Of a stretch of 15,754 nucleotides of DNA, positions 1-7,700 are shown piece after piece. The notes under the pieces are model-generated. The model had not been told where the DNA came from, ran no database searches, and saw only the letters and a program-made list of their open reading frames with translations. Within the stretch, counting starts at the first letter, position 1. The number at the start of each line of letters is the position of its first letter. A program made the translations under genes and the position numbers. The stretch is from Verrucomicrobiota bacterium. GTDB taxonomy: Bacteria; Verrucomicrobiota; Verrucomicrobiia; Methylacidiphilales; Verrucolacustridaceae. Location: positions 1-15,754 of the forward strand of contig RGYX01000006.1 in NCBI GenBank assembly GCA_010031845.1, in the 5' to 3' direction.

Positions 1-843
1 TTTGAGGGAACGCTTGGAAATTAATCCGACCATTTCCCTCACCCGCTTCTCAGCATCCTCGTTGTCGACCATCACTTCGTCCACCTCCTCCGTCAGGAAG
101 TCGCGCACGGATCGTTCCACCAGATCGGGTTCCTCCAGAAGAACGGCCGGTGCATTCTTGGTTTTGAGCCCCTCCTCCACCTTTCTCCATTGTTCCAGCA
201 GAAGCGCAAGATCCCGCACGAAATACCGGGCCTGCATTCCTTCTCCGTTGGTCCGAAGAATGACTCCCATTCCCTCAGGGACGTCAAGTTCCTGCAGAAT
301 TTTCCGCAAACGGGCCCGTTCTTCCGGGTTTTCAATCTTTCGCGAAACCCCGCTCATCTCACCGAAAGGCATCAATACCAGATACCGTCCCGGCATGCTG
401 ATGTTGGTCGTCACCCGGGCTCCCTTAGTGCCAATCGGCCCCTTATTGACCTGAACGATCACCTCGGCGCCCGGAGGGTAAAGCCGGGGGATATCGTTGC
501 TGGTAATCCGGGGTTTGCGCCCCCGGCTCCCCCGCCGCTCCACCGCTTCAATTTGCTCATCCATGGCGGCCGGAACCGCATCCCAGAAATGAAGAAAGGC
601 GTTCTTTTCCAACCCAATATCCACAAAGAGGGCCTTGAGCGAGGGCTCAATGTTATGCACCCGGGCTTTGTAGATGTTGCCTGAAATGCTGCGGTCTCCC
701 TCGCGTTCGATGGAGAACTCCTCCACCACCCCACCTTCCAGCAGGGCAACCCGCTTCTCCAGCGGCTCGACGGAAATGAGAAGACTTCGACGCTCCTCTT
801 TGGTTTTTACTCCGAATATTCGTTTAATGGTTTCCACAATCAT
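1..843 (-). CDS. rng: Ribonuclease G (RNase E/G family), N-terminal part, cut by window edge
   Basis: RNase E/G endonuclease, which in known bacteria matures rRNA 5' ends and degrades mRNA in the cytoplasm. The first 281 codons are in the window; the gene runs off the left edge. An S1 RNA-binding segment is clear at residues 55-85 (GNIYKARVHNIEPSLKALF, then VDIGLEKNAFLH). It is followed by the family signature GPIGTKGARVTTNIS (135-149) and GRYLVLMP (152-159), then the start of the catalytic part (LVERSVRDFLTEEVDEVMVD, 241-260). The catalytic aspartates and the zinc-link cysteines lie outside the window. The start is ATG at 843 because a strong AAGGAG (852-858) sits 8 bases upstream. It is the last gene seen in the mre/rod operon, a position also known for rng in proteobacteria. 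A charged stretch at residues 100-113 (RRGSRGRKPR) interrupts the S1 region, as in other RNase E/G proteins. Confidence 0.95.
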   Translation of the reverse strand, partial: MIVETIKRIFGVKTKEERRSLLISVEPLEKRVALLEGGVVEEFSIEREGDRSISGNIYKARVHNIEPSLKALFVDIGLEKNAFLHFWDAVPAAMDEQIEAVERRGSRGRKPRITSNDIPRLYPPGAEVIVQVNKGPIGTKGARVTTNISMPGRYLVLMPFGEMSGVSRKIENPEERARLRKILQELDVPEGMGVILRTNGEGMQARYFVRDLALLLEQWRKVEEGLKTKNAPAVLLEEPDLVERSVRDFLTEEVDEVMVDNEDAEKRVREMVGLISKRSLK

Positions 844-851
844 GATGTTCT

Positions 852-858
852 ACTCCTT
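852..858 (-). promoter_or_regulatory. Shine-Dalgarno site of rng
   Basis: The minus strand reads AAGGAGT here, 8 bases before the ATG at 843. It is one of the best ribosome binding sites in the window and fixes the rng start. It also means rng can be translated independently of whatever happens at the damaged end of rodA. Confidence 0.7.
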
Positions 859-880
859 GGTTTTGGGTCGAGGCCGGACT

Positions 881-1976
881 TCAGCCCAGCCTTCTTTGCA
901 TCCAGACGCTTTGCATCAAACCCATCGCGGCCATGCAAACGGCCAGAAAGGTCCCTCCGTAACTCACGAAAGGCAGGGGAATGCCGGTGATCATGAGTGA
1001 ACAGCATGCCCAAGACCCCGCCCGCCAAGAGCCGCCCCTCCAAATCAGAGGCCCGGGATCCGATCCAAGCGATCGAAAGCAGCAAGCCGGCTTCGGCCAA
1101 AATCAGTGCTGCCCCCCCGAGAAAACCCAGCTCCTCCCCGAGAACGGAAAAAATAAAATCGTTGTAAGCAATGTTTTTTGGAAGGAACCCGTAGAGATTT
1201 TGGTCCCCCCGCAAATACCCCTTTCCGCTAAACCCCCCCGAGCCAATCGCGATAATGGACTGACGAATGGTCCATCCAGCCCCTAGGGGATCCAAGTTGG
1301 GATCAAAAAAGGTCCGGATTCGGTTATTCTGATAGGTTTTGAGAAAAGGAAGCTCCTTCCCGAGGTATCCCACGTACACATAGATTGCCAACACACAGAC
1401 CAGCCCCAGCCCGGCAGGCACCAGCAGGTAACGGAGACGGGTTCCCCCCGCTAGGAGGAGGCCAAAGCACATCGGCATGAAAACAGCCGCGGAACCGAGA
1501 TCCGGTTGCTTAAGAATCAGAAGCACCGGAATCAGGGCAAATCCGCCCAGGGCCAACACGGTGCTGAACTTTTCCGCCTTTTCCCGCAGCGCCACTAAGA
1601 GGGCCGAGGCCCCCGCCAGAAATGCCAGCTTCATGACTTCCGCCGGCTGAAACCCGACCGGCCCAAGACGAATCCAGCTTTTGGCCCCGTTGACTTCACG
1701 CCCGAAGACCAGCACCAGAAGCAAAAGACAGAGTCCGCCCCCGAACCAAAACCACCCCTGGGCCACCCACCGGTGGTAGTCCAAAAAAGTTAGGGCAAAG
1801 AAACAGACCAACCCCAGCCCGACCCAGGCCCCCTGCTGAACGGCTGCATTTTTTAGATCGGCGGCCTCGCTCGTATGCGTGGCGCTGTAAATGACCATGA
1901 TTCCCACAGTGCAAAGACCCACCATGAGAAAAAAAGAGGGCCAATGCAGCCCACGCCATTTTCGGTTCTTGGCCAT
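881..1976 (-). pseudogene. rodA: RodA peptidoglycan polymerase (SEDS family), disrupted by a C-terminal deletion and frameshift
   Basis: RodA is the membrane glycosyltransferase that polymerises lipid II with PBP2 in the elongasome. Residues 1-328 are a good RodA: ten or so hydrophobic helices, SWIRLGPVGFQPAEVMKLA (100-118), QPDLGSA (157-163), and NDFIFSVLGEELG with D273 matching the catalytic Asp of the family. After H328 (base 993) the frame changes. The open frame continues as a hydrophilic out-of-frame tail to a stop at 840. The true C-terminus, ITGIPLPFVSYGGTF through MQRRLG, lies in another frame and stops at 881. The conserved NIGM..G.(L/M)P segment expected before ITGIPLPF is absent, so about 12-13 codons are missing as well as the frame. 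The start is ATG 1976, overlapping the mrdA stop as TGATG, with GAGGAGA upstream; an in-frame TTG at 1979 is less likely. Whether this is a real mutation or an assembly fault cannot be decided here. Confidence 0.85.
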
Positions 1977-4159
1977 CAATGTCTCCTCAGACCGCGACCG
2001 GCCCCACCGGTTCCCATTCCCTCGTCAAACCAGCGAAAAATGCCGCCAAACACATCCCCATCGTTGTCACTATCCGTTCCCGGAGGCTGATAACTCCCAT
2101 CCGATGCTGTAACTCCGTGGAAATGGCCGATCACCGGGGCCTGATACACCAACTGGGGGGCAGTGCCTTTTTCCATCTCAAAGAGCTTGGCCAGAATCTC
2201 GGAGGCCAACGGGGCGCAGGTGGCGCCCCCCGAAACTCCGCCTTCCACAATCACAATCACGACGTATTTCGGATCCTTCAGCGGGGCAAATCCCGTGAAC
2301 CAGGTTCGCGTGTCTTTGACCACGCTGCCACCGATCCGGGTGGTGAACTGGGCCGATCCGGTTTTTCCCGCCACCTCCACATCCTTGACCGCCGCGTTTT
2401 TTCCCGTTCCTTCCATCACCACCGCCCGCAAGCCGGCCCGGACCGCGTCCAGGTTGGCCGGCCGAACCCCCAAATCCCCCCGCTTGACCGCTGCTGGATA
2501 TTCCCTCGTCACCTGGGTGCCCGTTTCGGTTGACAAGCCAACTCCCTGCACCAACCGGGGCTGATACACCGTACCTCCGTTTGCCACCGCCGACAGCATC
2601 ACCGCCATCTGCAAGGGGGTCACCCGAACGAAACCCTGCCCGATCGAAGTGTTGGCGGTATGTCCATCGCTCCACTTCTCAACTGCAGGGGGAGGTGGAC
2701 GTTCCCCTTTTTTTCCTCCCGCCACCCAAGCCTCAATTTTTTCCTTATAAGCTTTTTTACGCAATGCCATGCGATCCTCCATCCACTGCCTTCCCGGAAG
2801 GGTTCCGGAATCTTCCCCCGCCAAGACCGGTTTGCCCTCGGGGTCATTGAGCAGCCTCTGTCCAAATCCAACTCGATCGCCCATTTGGGTGATGGAGTCG
2901 ATTCCGGTTCTTACACCCAACTGATAGAAAAAAGTGTTACAGGACATGGCCAAGCCTCTCTTCAGGGTAATGTCCCCCTGCCCGTCCGGATTCCAATCGT
3001 GCCAGGTCCGGCCGGCTAGTTCGATGGAGCCCGGACTGTGAATGACCGTCTCTGGGGTGAATTTGGCCGCCGGGTTTTCCAAGGCGGATAGGGCCGTGAC
3101 CGTTTTGAAAGTCGAACCCGGAGCATAGGCGCCCAAGGCCCGGTTGAGCATGGGCTTGGTTTCGTCCGTGAGAAGTCGTTTCCAGTCAGCCGACTGTCCC
3201 GTGCCCCCGGGCACAAAACTGTTGGGATCGAAATTGGGAACGGAAGCCATCGCCAGGATGTCCCCGGTATTCGGATCCATCACCACACAGGCCCCGCGTC
3301 CCACCCTTCGCATCACTCCATCCACAATGGTCTGCACCCGTGCGTCCAAGGTGAGGTAAATGTTCTGACCCGGTAAAGGTGCTTGGTATCCCTGCTCCTC
3401 GAGAATAAATCCCAGATTGTTTTTCTTGAGGATTTTGCCCCCTGGTTTTCCCTCGAGATCTTTTTCAAAGCTTTTTTCCACCCCGTCCTTTCCGATGACC
3501 TCTGGTTGGAACGTCTCCAAGGTTTGTTCCTCCGGCGCCCCCACGAAACCCATAACGTGGGAGGCTAGCGCCCCATAAGGATACCAGCGCACCGGTCGGG
3601 CGGTCTCCTGCACGCCCGGAAGACGCGGGTCCCTCTCCGCGATTCTGGAAAGGGTCGCAAAGTCAATTTGCGTGGCCAACTGGAAGGGAGTGTTGGGTCT
3701 TTGCTGTGCGTGCCGACGCAATTCGTCCACGTCGTAGTTCATCTGGATCCCAAGGTTCCGCAGAGGCTCGAGGGCCGTCTCCTGCACGATCTTGTCGATA
3801 TCCACCTGCTTGACCCGGCGTCGCTTTTCGCCGACGCCAACTTCCACCGATGTCATGGGCAAGCGCCCCCGGTGGGCCCGGGCGTAATTTCCCGTAAGCT
3901 CCCGGACATACAAATCCACATCATAACGGGCTCGGTTTTCCGCCAACGGCATGCCATTGCGGTCGAGAATCAGACCCCGCGGGGGAGGGAGAAGAATGGG
4001 AATGGTCGTCTGATTAATCAGGGTTTGCGCATGTTTTTCGCCCTCCACGACCTGGACGACAAAAAGCCGTTGCAGCAGAACACAGGCAGCCAAGGCCACC
4101 ACCGCCATCGCCACATGCATGCGCCGTGGAATGTTCGCTAAAGGGCGGGCCAGCAACAT
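1976..4159 (-). CDS. mrdA: Penicillin-binding protein 2 (peptidoglycan D,D-transpeptidase MrdA)
   Basis: Class B PBP that cross-links new lateral wall peptidoglycan, working with RodA; anchored in the inner membrane with a periplasmic catalytic domain. The protein is 727 residues. A single N-terminal membrane helix lies at about 14-40, followed by the PBP dimerisation region (PPRGLILDRNG near 59-69). The transpeptidase domain has all three catalytic motifs: STFK (349-352), SCN (406-408) and KTG (599-601). A Lys/Pro-rich insert lies at 465-496, just before WSDGHTANTSIGQGFV, and there is an extra Gly/Asp-rich C-terminal tail after about 674. The start is ATG 4159, overlapping the mreD stop as TGATG with AGGAG (4166-4170) six bases upstream. 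A longer in-frame start at 4297 would extend into mreD with non-family sequence and was rejected. It overlaps rodA by one base. Confidence 0.96.
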   Translation of the reverse strand: MLLARPLANIPRRMHVAMAVVALAACVLLQRLFVVQVVEGEKHAQTLINQTTIPILLPPPRGLILDRNGMPLAENRARYDVDLYVRELTGNYARAHRGRLPMTSVEVGVGEKRRRVKQVDIDKIVQETALEPLRNLGIQMNYDVDELRRHAQQRPNTPFQLATQIDFATLSRIAERDPRLPGVQETARPVRWYPYGALASHVMGFVGAPEEQTLETFQPEVIGKDGVEKSFEKDLEGKPGGKILKKNNLGFILEEQGYQAPLPGQNIYLTLDARVQTIVDGVMRRVGRGACVVMDPNTGDILAMASVPNFDPNSFVPGGTGQSADWKRLLTDETKPMLNRALGAYAPGSTFKTVTALSALENPAAKFTPETVIHSPGSIELAGRTWHDWNPDGQGDITLKRGLAMSCNTFFYQLGVRTGIDSITQMGDRVGFGQRLLNDPEGKPVLAGEDSGTLPGRQWMEDRMALRKKAYKEKIEAWVAGGKKGERPPPPAVEKWSDGHTANTSIGQGFVRVTPLQMAVMLSAVANGGTVYQPRLVQGVGLSTETGTQVTREYPAAVKRGDLGVRPANLDAVRAGLRAVVMEGTGKNAAVKDVEVAGKTGSAQFTTRIGGSVVKDTRTWFTGFAPLKDPKYVVIVIVEGGVSGGATCAPLASEILAKLFEMEKGTAPQLVYQAPVIGHFHGVTASDGSYQPPGTDSDNDGDVFGGIFRWFDEGMGTGGAGRGLRRH

Positions 4160-4680
4160 CACCAACTCCTCTTGGGTCCGCGCCGAGGGACGGGACTCGC
4201 TTTCCACTCCAACCACCACCCCATGACCACAGAGACCAACCCGTTCACCATGCCGGCCATCACCAGATTCACGCTCAAGACAAACGGCCAGTCCCAACTC
4301 CGGGTTTCCAGCAGATGAAAAAAGCGGTCCAGGCCAAAGAAGCTTACTGCAGCCAGAACCGACCCCGCCGCCTGTTCACCGGCGGAAGCCCCCAGCCACC
4401 ATCCTCTCTGGCTGCGGACCAGAAGGGCCGTTAATCCAATGACCAGCGAGTGATGCCCAAGGGCGGAAAAAGTCAGCCCATCCCAGATCCCTCCCACCAG
4501 CAAGGTCCACAACACCAGGCGTGCAGGAGAGAGAAGCAACCCAGCCTGAATCACCACCGCCGCCAGCAAGCTGGTGTTTAAAGCCGAGATCCCATAGAGC
4601 TCGGGGCCGATCGCACGAAAAAGCCAAGCTCCCATTGCCAGAAACAGAAGTTTTCCGAAACTTTTTTCGGCGAGACTCAT
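4159..4680 (-). CDS. mreD: Rod shape-determining protein MreD
   Basis: Small integral membrane protein of the elongasome, linking MreC and PBP2 to the rest of the rod complex. The protein has 173 residues, the usual MreD size, and is hydrophobic through most of its length with about five predicted helices. Sequence similarity within this family is weak, so the call rests mainly on length, hydrophobicity and position between mreC and mrdA. ATG 4680 overlaps the mreC stop in an ATGA arrangement, with GGAG seven bases upstream inside mreC, which indicates translational coupling. The basic tail (PVPRRGPKRSW) is consistent with a cytoplasmic C-terminus. Confidence 0.9.
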   Translation of the reverse strand: MSLAEKSFGKLLFLAMGAWLFRAIGPELYGISALNTSLLAAVVIQAGLLLSPARLVLWTLLVGGIWDGLTFSALGHHSLVIGLTALLVRSQRGWWLGASAGEQAAGSVLAAVSFFGLDRFFHLLETRSWDWPFVLSVNLVMAGMVNGLVSVVMGWWLEWKASPVPRRGPKRSW

Positions 4681-5519
4681 TTCTTAACTCCAGATGCGCC
4701 TGTAAGAATGAACATCTCGCGCAGATCGTTCAGATCCGCCGCGGGAGTCACCTGACCCTCCCGATAAAGCCCGGAGTTTTTTTCCGAAGTCAAAGCGGGA
4801 GCCTCCGTCACCGTGCCCACCAAGAGGTTGGGGGGAAAGGTGCCACCCAGACCGGTGGTGAGAACTCTTTCTCCCACACCGAACTTCGCTTCCCGGGTGA
4901 CAAACGTCAGGCGACACAGGGGATTTCCACCGTTCACAGGAGTATTACCCAAAAGAATTCCCCGGGCGCCGGCTCCCTCCGTCAGCACACTGACTTTGCA
5001 GTTTTCATCCGAGATCAGCATCACCCGGGTGGTGGATCGGCCGACCGTGCCTGTTTTGCCGATCACTCCCCGGGGGGTGACCACGGGTTGGTCAGGGGCC
5101 AAATTGGGATCATCACTCCATCCACGGTCGACCAACACGGAATTCCACCAGTTTGACGTGTCCCGTTCAATGACCCGACAAGCCAGAAGGCGGAACGACT
5201 GTTGCTCTCGAAAGGCCAACATCTCCCGAAATCTGTCGTTTTCGTTGCGAAGGTAATCCAGTTGGCGGATTTCCGTCTGAAGCCGCACATTTTCTGCCCG
5301 AAGGTTGCGGTTTTCCTCCTCCAATACGTCAAATTGCCGGAGGCTCTGGCGAAAATCATTCCACTTGGTCTGCGCCCCTCCCCAGGCCCGAGCCAAGGGG
5401 GAGATGGTCTCGATCGTCACCCGCTCCGTCCAACGGGTGGTGACGGGGGCAAAGAAGAGAACCACGATGGCAGCGGCCAAGGCGGCTCCCGACCCCAAAA
5501 AAACCCAGGCGCGTGACAT
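4677..5519 (-). CDS. mreC: Rod shape-determining protein MreC
   Basis: Bitopic inner-membrane protein whose periplasmic domain binds and activates PBP2. The 280 residues begin with a cytoplasmic MSRA, then one membrane helix (about 5-26). A long coiled coil follows (about 48-105, rich in Leu, Glu, Arg and Asn: LEEENRNLRAENVRLQTEI). After it comes the two-barrel MreC domain with NSVLVDRG, GVIGKTGTVGRSTTRVMLISD and GLGGTFPPNLLVGTV. The start is ATG 5519; the ribosome binding site is weak. The gap to mreB is 52 bases, the largest between mreB and the end of mrdA, and the 3' end overlaps mreD by four bases. Nothing looks truncated. Confidence 0.95.
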   Translation of the reverse strand: MSRAWVFLGSGAALAAAIVVLFFAPVTTRWTERVTIETISPLARAWGGAQTKWNDFRQSLRQFDVLEEENRNLRAENVRLQTEIRQLDYLRNENDRFREMLAFREQQSFRLLACRVIERDTSNWWNSVLVDRGWSDDPNLAPDQPVVTPRGVIGKTGTVGRSTTRVMLISDENCKVSVLTEGAGARGILLGNTPVNGGNPLCRLTFVTREAKFGVGERVLTTGLGGTFPPNLLVGTVTEAPALTSEKNSGLYREGQVTPAADLNDLREMFILTGASGVKK

Positions 5520-5571
5520 GGTTTTCTATGCTCGGGGAGATGGACGTCGCTGATGGGAAGGAACGGGTCGG

Positions 5572-6612
5572 CTACCCGCGTCCGTCCGCCATCGTTAGCT
5601 TCGTCAAAAACTCCAGTTCATCGAGCACCTTGCCCGTGCCTTCTACTACGGCGCTGAGGGGATCCTCGGCCACATGAATGGGCAATCCCGTCTCCTCGCT
5701 CAAAAGCCTGTCAAATCCCCGGAGCAAGGCCCCCCCACCGGCCAGAACCACTCCGCGCTCTACCAGATCGCTTGAAAGTTCCGGCGGACAACGCTCTAGG
5801 GTGAGGCGGACACTTTCCAAAATGATCTGCACCGGCTCGAGAAGTGCTTCTCGGACCTCTTGGGAGGTGATGGTGAGCGTTTTGGGCAGTCCGGCCACCA
5901 GATCCCGTCCGCGAACCTCCATCGAGGTTTCTTTTTCCATCGGATATACCGAGCCGATCTTCACCTTGATGTCTTCGGCTGTGCGCTCCCCGATCATCAG
6001 GTTATAAGCCCGCTTTAAATAGTTCATGATGGCTTCATCCAACTCGTCCCCAGCCACCCGGACACTCCGGCTGAAAACGATTCCCCCCAAGGAAATGATG
6101 GCCATCTCCGTGGTGCCCCCCCCGATGTCGATGATCATGTTGCCGGAGGCGTCCTGCACTGGCAGCCCCACCCCGATCGCCGCCGCCAAAGGCTCCTCAA
6201 TCAGGCGGACACTGCGTGCTCCGGCATGGGCCGCGGATTCACATACGGCACGCCGCTCCACCTCGGTGATGCCGGAAGGCACAGCAATGACAAGACGGGG
6301 CCGCGGGCGCCAACGATTCTGCCGTTTGGTGGCTTTTTCAATAAAGCACTTGAGCATCGCCTCGGTAACCTCGAAATCACTGATCACCCCATCTTTCAGG
6401 GGGCGAACCGCCACAATCGACCCTGGGGTCCTACCCAACATTCTTTTCGCCTCATCCCCCACGGCCAAAACCCGGCGCGTGGCTTGGTCCATGGCCACCA
6501 CCGAAGGCTCGCGCAGAACCACCCCTTTGCCACGTACAAAAACAAGCGTGTTGGCCGTGCCAAGATCCACGCCCATGTCGTTCTCCAAAAAAGGGAAAAG
6601 CTTATCCAACAT
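5572..6612 (-). CDS. mreB: Rod shape-determining protein MreB (bacterial actin)
   Basis: Actin-like ATPase that forms membrane-bound filaments guiding lateral wall synthesis. From ATG 6612 the protein is 346 residues, the normal MreB length. Phosphate-1 loop DLGTANTLV starts at residue 16; phosphate-2 loop DIGGGTTE lies at 162-169; the adenosine motif [10 protein letters not shown] is at 290-299. The N-terminus ([18 protein letters not shown]) matches the family's amphipathic start. An in-frame TTG at 6657 would add 15 residues, but neither site has a clear Shine-Dalgarno, so 6612 is chosen on family length. It is the first gene of the rod operon, separated by a 124-base gap from tal that holds an inverted repeat and a candidate promoter. 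Confidence 0.95.
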   Translation of the reverse strand: MLDKLFPFLENDMGVDLGTANTLVFVRGKGVVLREPSVVAMDQATRRVLAVGDEAKRMLGRTPGSIVAVRPLKDGVISDFEVTEAMLKCFIEKATKRQNRWRPRPRLVIAVPSGITEVERRAVCESAAHAGARSVRLIEEPLAAAIGVGLPVQDASGNMIIDIGGGTTEMAIISLGGIVFSRSVRVAGDELDEAIMNYLKRAYNLMIGERTAEDIKVKIGSVYPMEKETSMEVRGRDLVAGLPKTLTITSQEVREALLEPVQIILESVRLTLERCPPELSSDLVERGVVLAGGGALLRGFDRLLSEETGLPIHVAEDPLSAVVEGTGKVLDELEFLTKLTMADGRG

Positions 6613-6628
6613 ATATGTGTAAAAAGTA

Positions 6629-6657
6629 ACTATCTTGGATTCAGCCCCTTCCGTCAA
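6629..6657 (-). promoter_or_regulatory. Candidate sigma70-type promoter of the mre operon
   Basis: On the minus strand TTGACG (6657-6652) is followed after 17 bases by GATAGT (6634-6629), matching 5/6 and 4/6 of the consensus boxes. Transcription would begin near 6622, leaving only about 10 bases before the mreB ATG at 6612. That is short and lacks a ribosome binding site, so either mreB is read from a nearly leaderless transcript or this match is chance. The location, between tal and mreB, is where an operon promoter would be expected. Confidence 0.3.
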
Positions 6658-6685
6658 TAACCAAAACTAGGGAGACCGACCACAA

Positions 6686-6708
6686 GAGCCATTCACCACC
6701 AATGGCTT
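6686..6708 (-). terminator. Inverted repeat after tal, possible weak terminator
   Basis: A perfect 7-base stem (AGCCATT / AATGGCT) with a 7-base loop lies 28 bases past the tal stop and before mreB. An eighth pair would be a G-U wobble on one strand. There is no U-run after it on the minus strand, so it is not a standard intrinsic terminator. It could be a protein-binding site or a factor-dependent stop. Confidence 0.3.
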
Positions 6709-6736
6709 GCAAAACAGAACGGAAAAACTGACCTGA

Positions 6737-7696
6737 TCAGATCTTGGCCAGAATCTTCTTCTCAAGCTTAACGATATCGGCCGAAAAGAGGCGGATCCCC
6801 TCAGCCAGTTTTTCTGTGGCCATGGCATCTTCATTCAACAGGAACCGGAAGGTCTTCTCGTCCAACGGCAGTTTGGCAATCGGATCCTTCTTGGCCGTCT
6901 CAGCATCCAGCTTTTTCGCCACCATCTGGTTCGAGGCTTTCAATTCCGCGAGCAGGTTGGGGCTGATGGTAAGGAGATCGCAGCCAGCCAACTCAAGAAT
7001 CTGGCCCATGTTGCGGAAACTCGCCCCCATCACTTGGGTCGGATATCCGAACTTTTTGTAATACGCGTAGATCTTCTGCACCGACTGCACGCCCGGATCC
7101 TCCGCCCCTTGGTATTCCTTGCCGGTGCTCTTCTTAAACCAGTCGTAAATCCTTCCGACAAACGGGGAAATGAGCCTCGCTCCGGCCTCGGCACAAGCCA
7201 CGGCCTGCGGCAACGAAAACATCAGCGTCAGGTTGCATTGGATGCCCTCTTTTTGGACAACCTTGGCCGCCTGGGCTCCCTCCCAAGTCGCCGCAATCTT
7301 GATCAGGATGCGCTCCCGGTCGATTCCCGCGACTTGGTACATGCCGATCAAATGACGGGCTTTCTCGATGGTGCCTTGGACATCAAACGAAAGCCGCGCA
7401 TCCACCTCGGTGGATACTCTTCCCGGCACAATCTTAAGGATTTCACACCCAAAAAGGATCAGAAGCCGATCGATGACCGCCCGGGCTCTTTCCTCCTTGG
7501 AACCGGTCGCACCCTTGCCGTCCGCCACCGCTTTTTCCAGCAACCCCTGATATGCCGGCATCTCCGTCGCTTTTTCAATCAAAGTCGGGTTGGTCGTCGC
7601 ATCCTGGGGGGCGTACTCCTTCATCGAGGCAAAATCCCCCGTGTCTGCCACCACGGTGGTGAACTTCTTCAACTGGTCCAAGGCATTGCCGCTCAT
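6737..7696 (-). CDS. tal: Transaldolase
   Basis: Cytoplasmic enzyme of the non-oxidative pentose phosphate pathway, moving a dihydroxyacetone unit between sedoheptulose 7-phosphate and glyceraldehyde 3-phosphate. The 319 residues align along their whole length with the E. coli TalB type (317). D18 sits in VVADTGD and the Schiff-base lysine is K133 in ILIKIAATW. Other family blocks are [44 protein letters not shown] and [21 protein letters not shown] 7696 follows the glmM stop by only 4 bases, with GGGAGAG about 9 bases upstream, so tal is probably co-transcribed with cdaA and glmM. No damage is visible. Confidence 0.97.
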   Translation of the reverse strand: MSGNALDQLKKFTTVVADTGDFASMKEYAPQDATTNPTLIEKATEMPAYQGLLEKAVADGKGATGSKEERARAVIDRLLILFGCEILKIVPGRVSTEVDARLSFDVQGTIEKARHLIGMYQVAGIDRERILIKIAATWEGAQAAKVVQKEGIQCNLTLMFSLPQAVACAEAGARLISPFVGRIYDWFKKSTGKEYQGAEDPGVQSVQKIYAYYKKFGYPTQVMGASFRNMGQILELAGCDLLTISPNLLAELKASNQMVAKKLDAETAKKDPIAKLPLDEKTFRFLLNEDAMATEKLAEGIRLFSADIVKLEKKILAKI

Positions 7697-7700
7697 CTGT

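Noticed and set aside
988..995. TGATCA palindrome at the rodA break as a recombination or insertion site
   Set aside because: A 6-base palindrome is expected by chance, and no repeat, target duplication or inserted sequence is present.
4160..4297. Longer start for mrdA adding 46 residues
   Set aside because: The extension lies inside mreD, is unlike PBP2 N-termini, and the ATG at 4159 has a good Shine-Dalgarno and a TGATG overlap.
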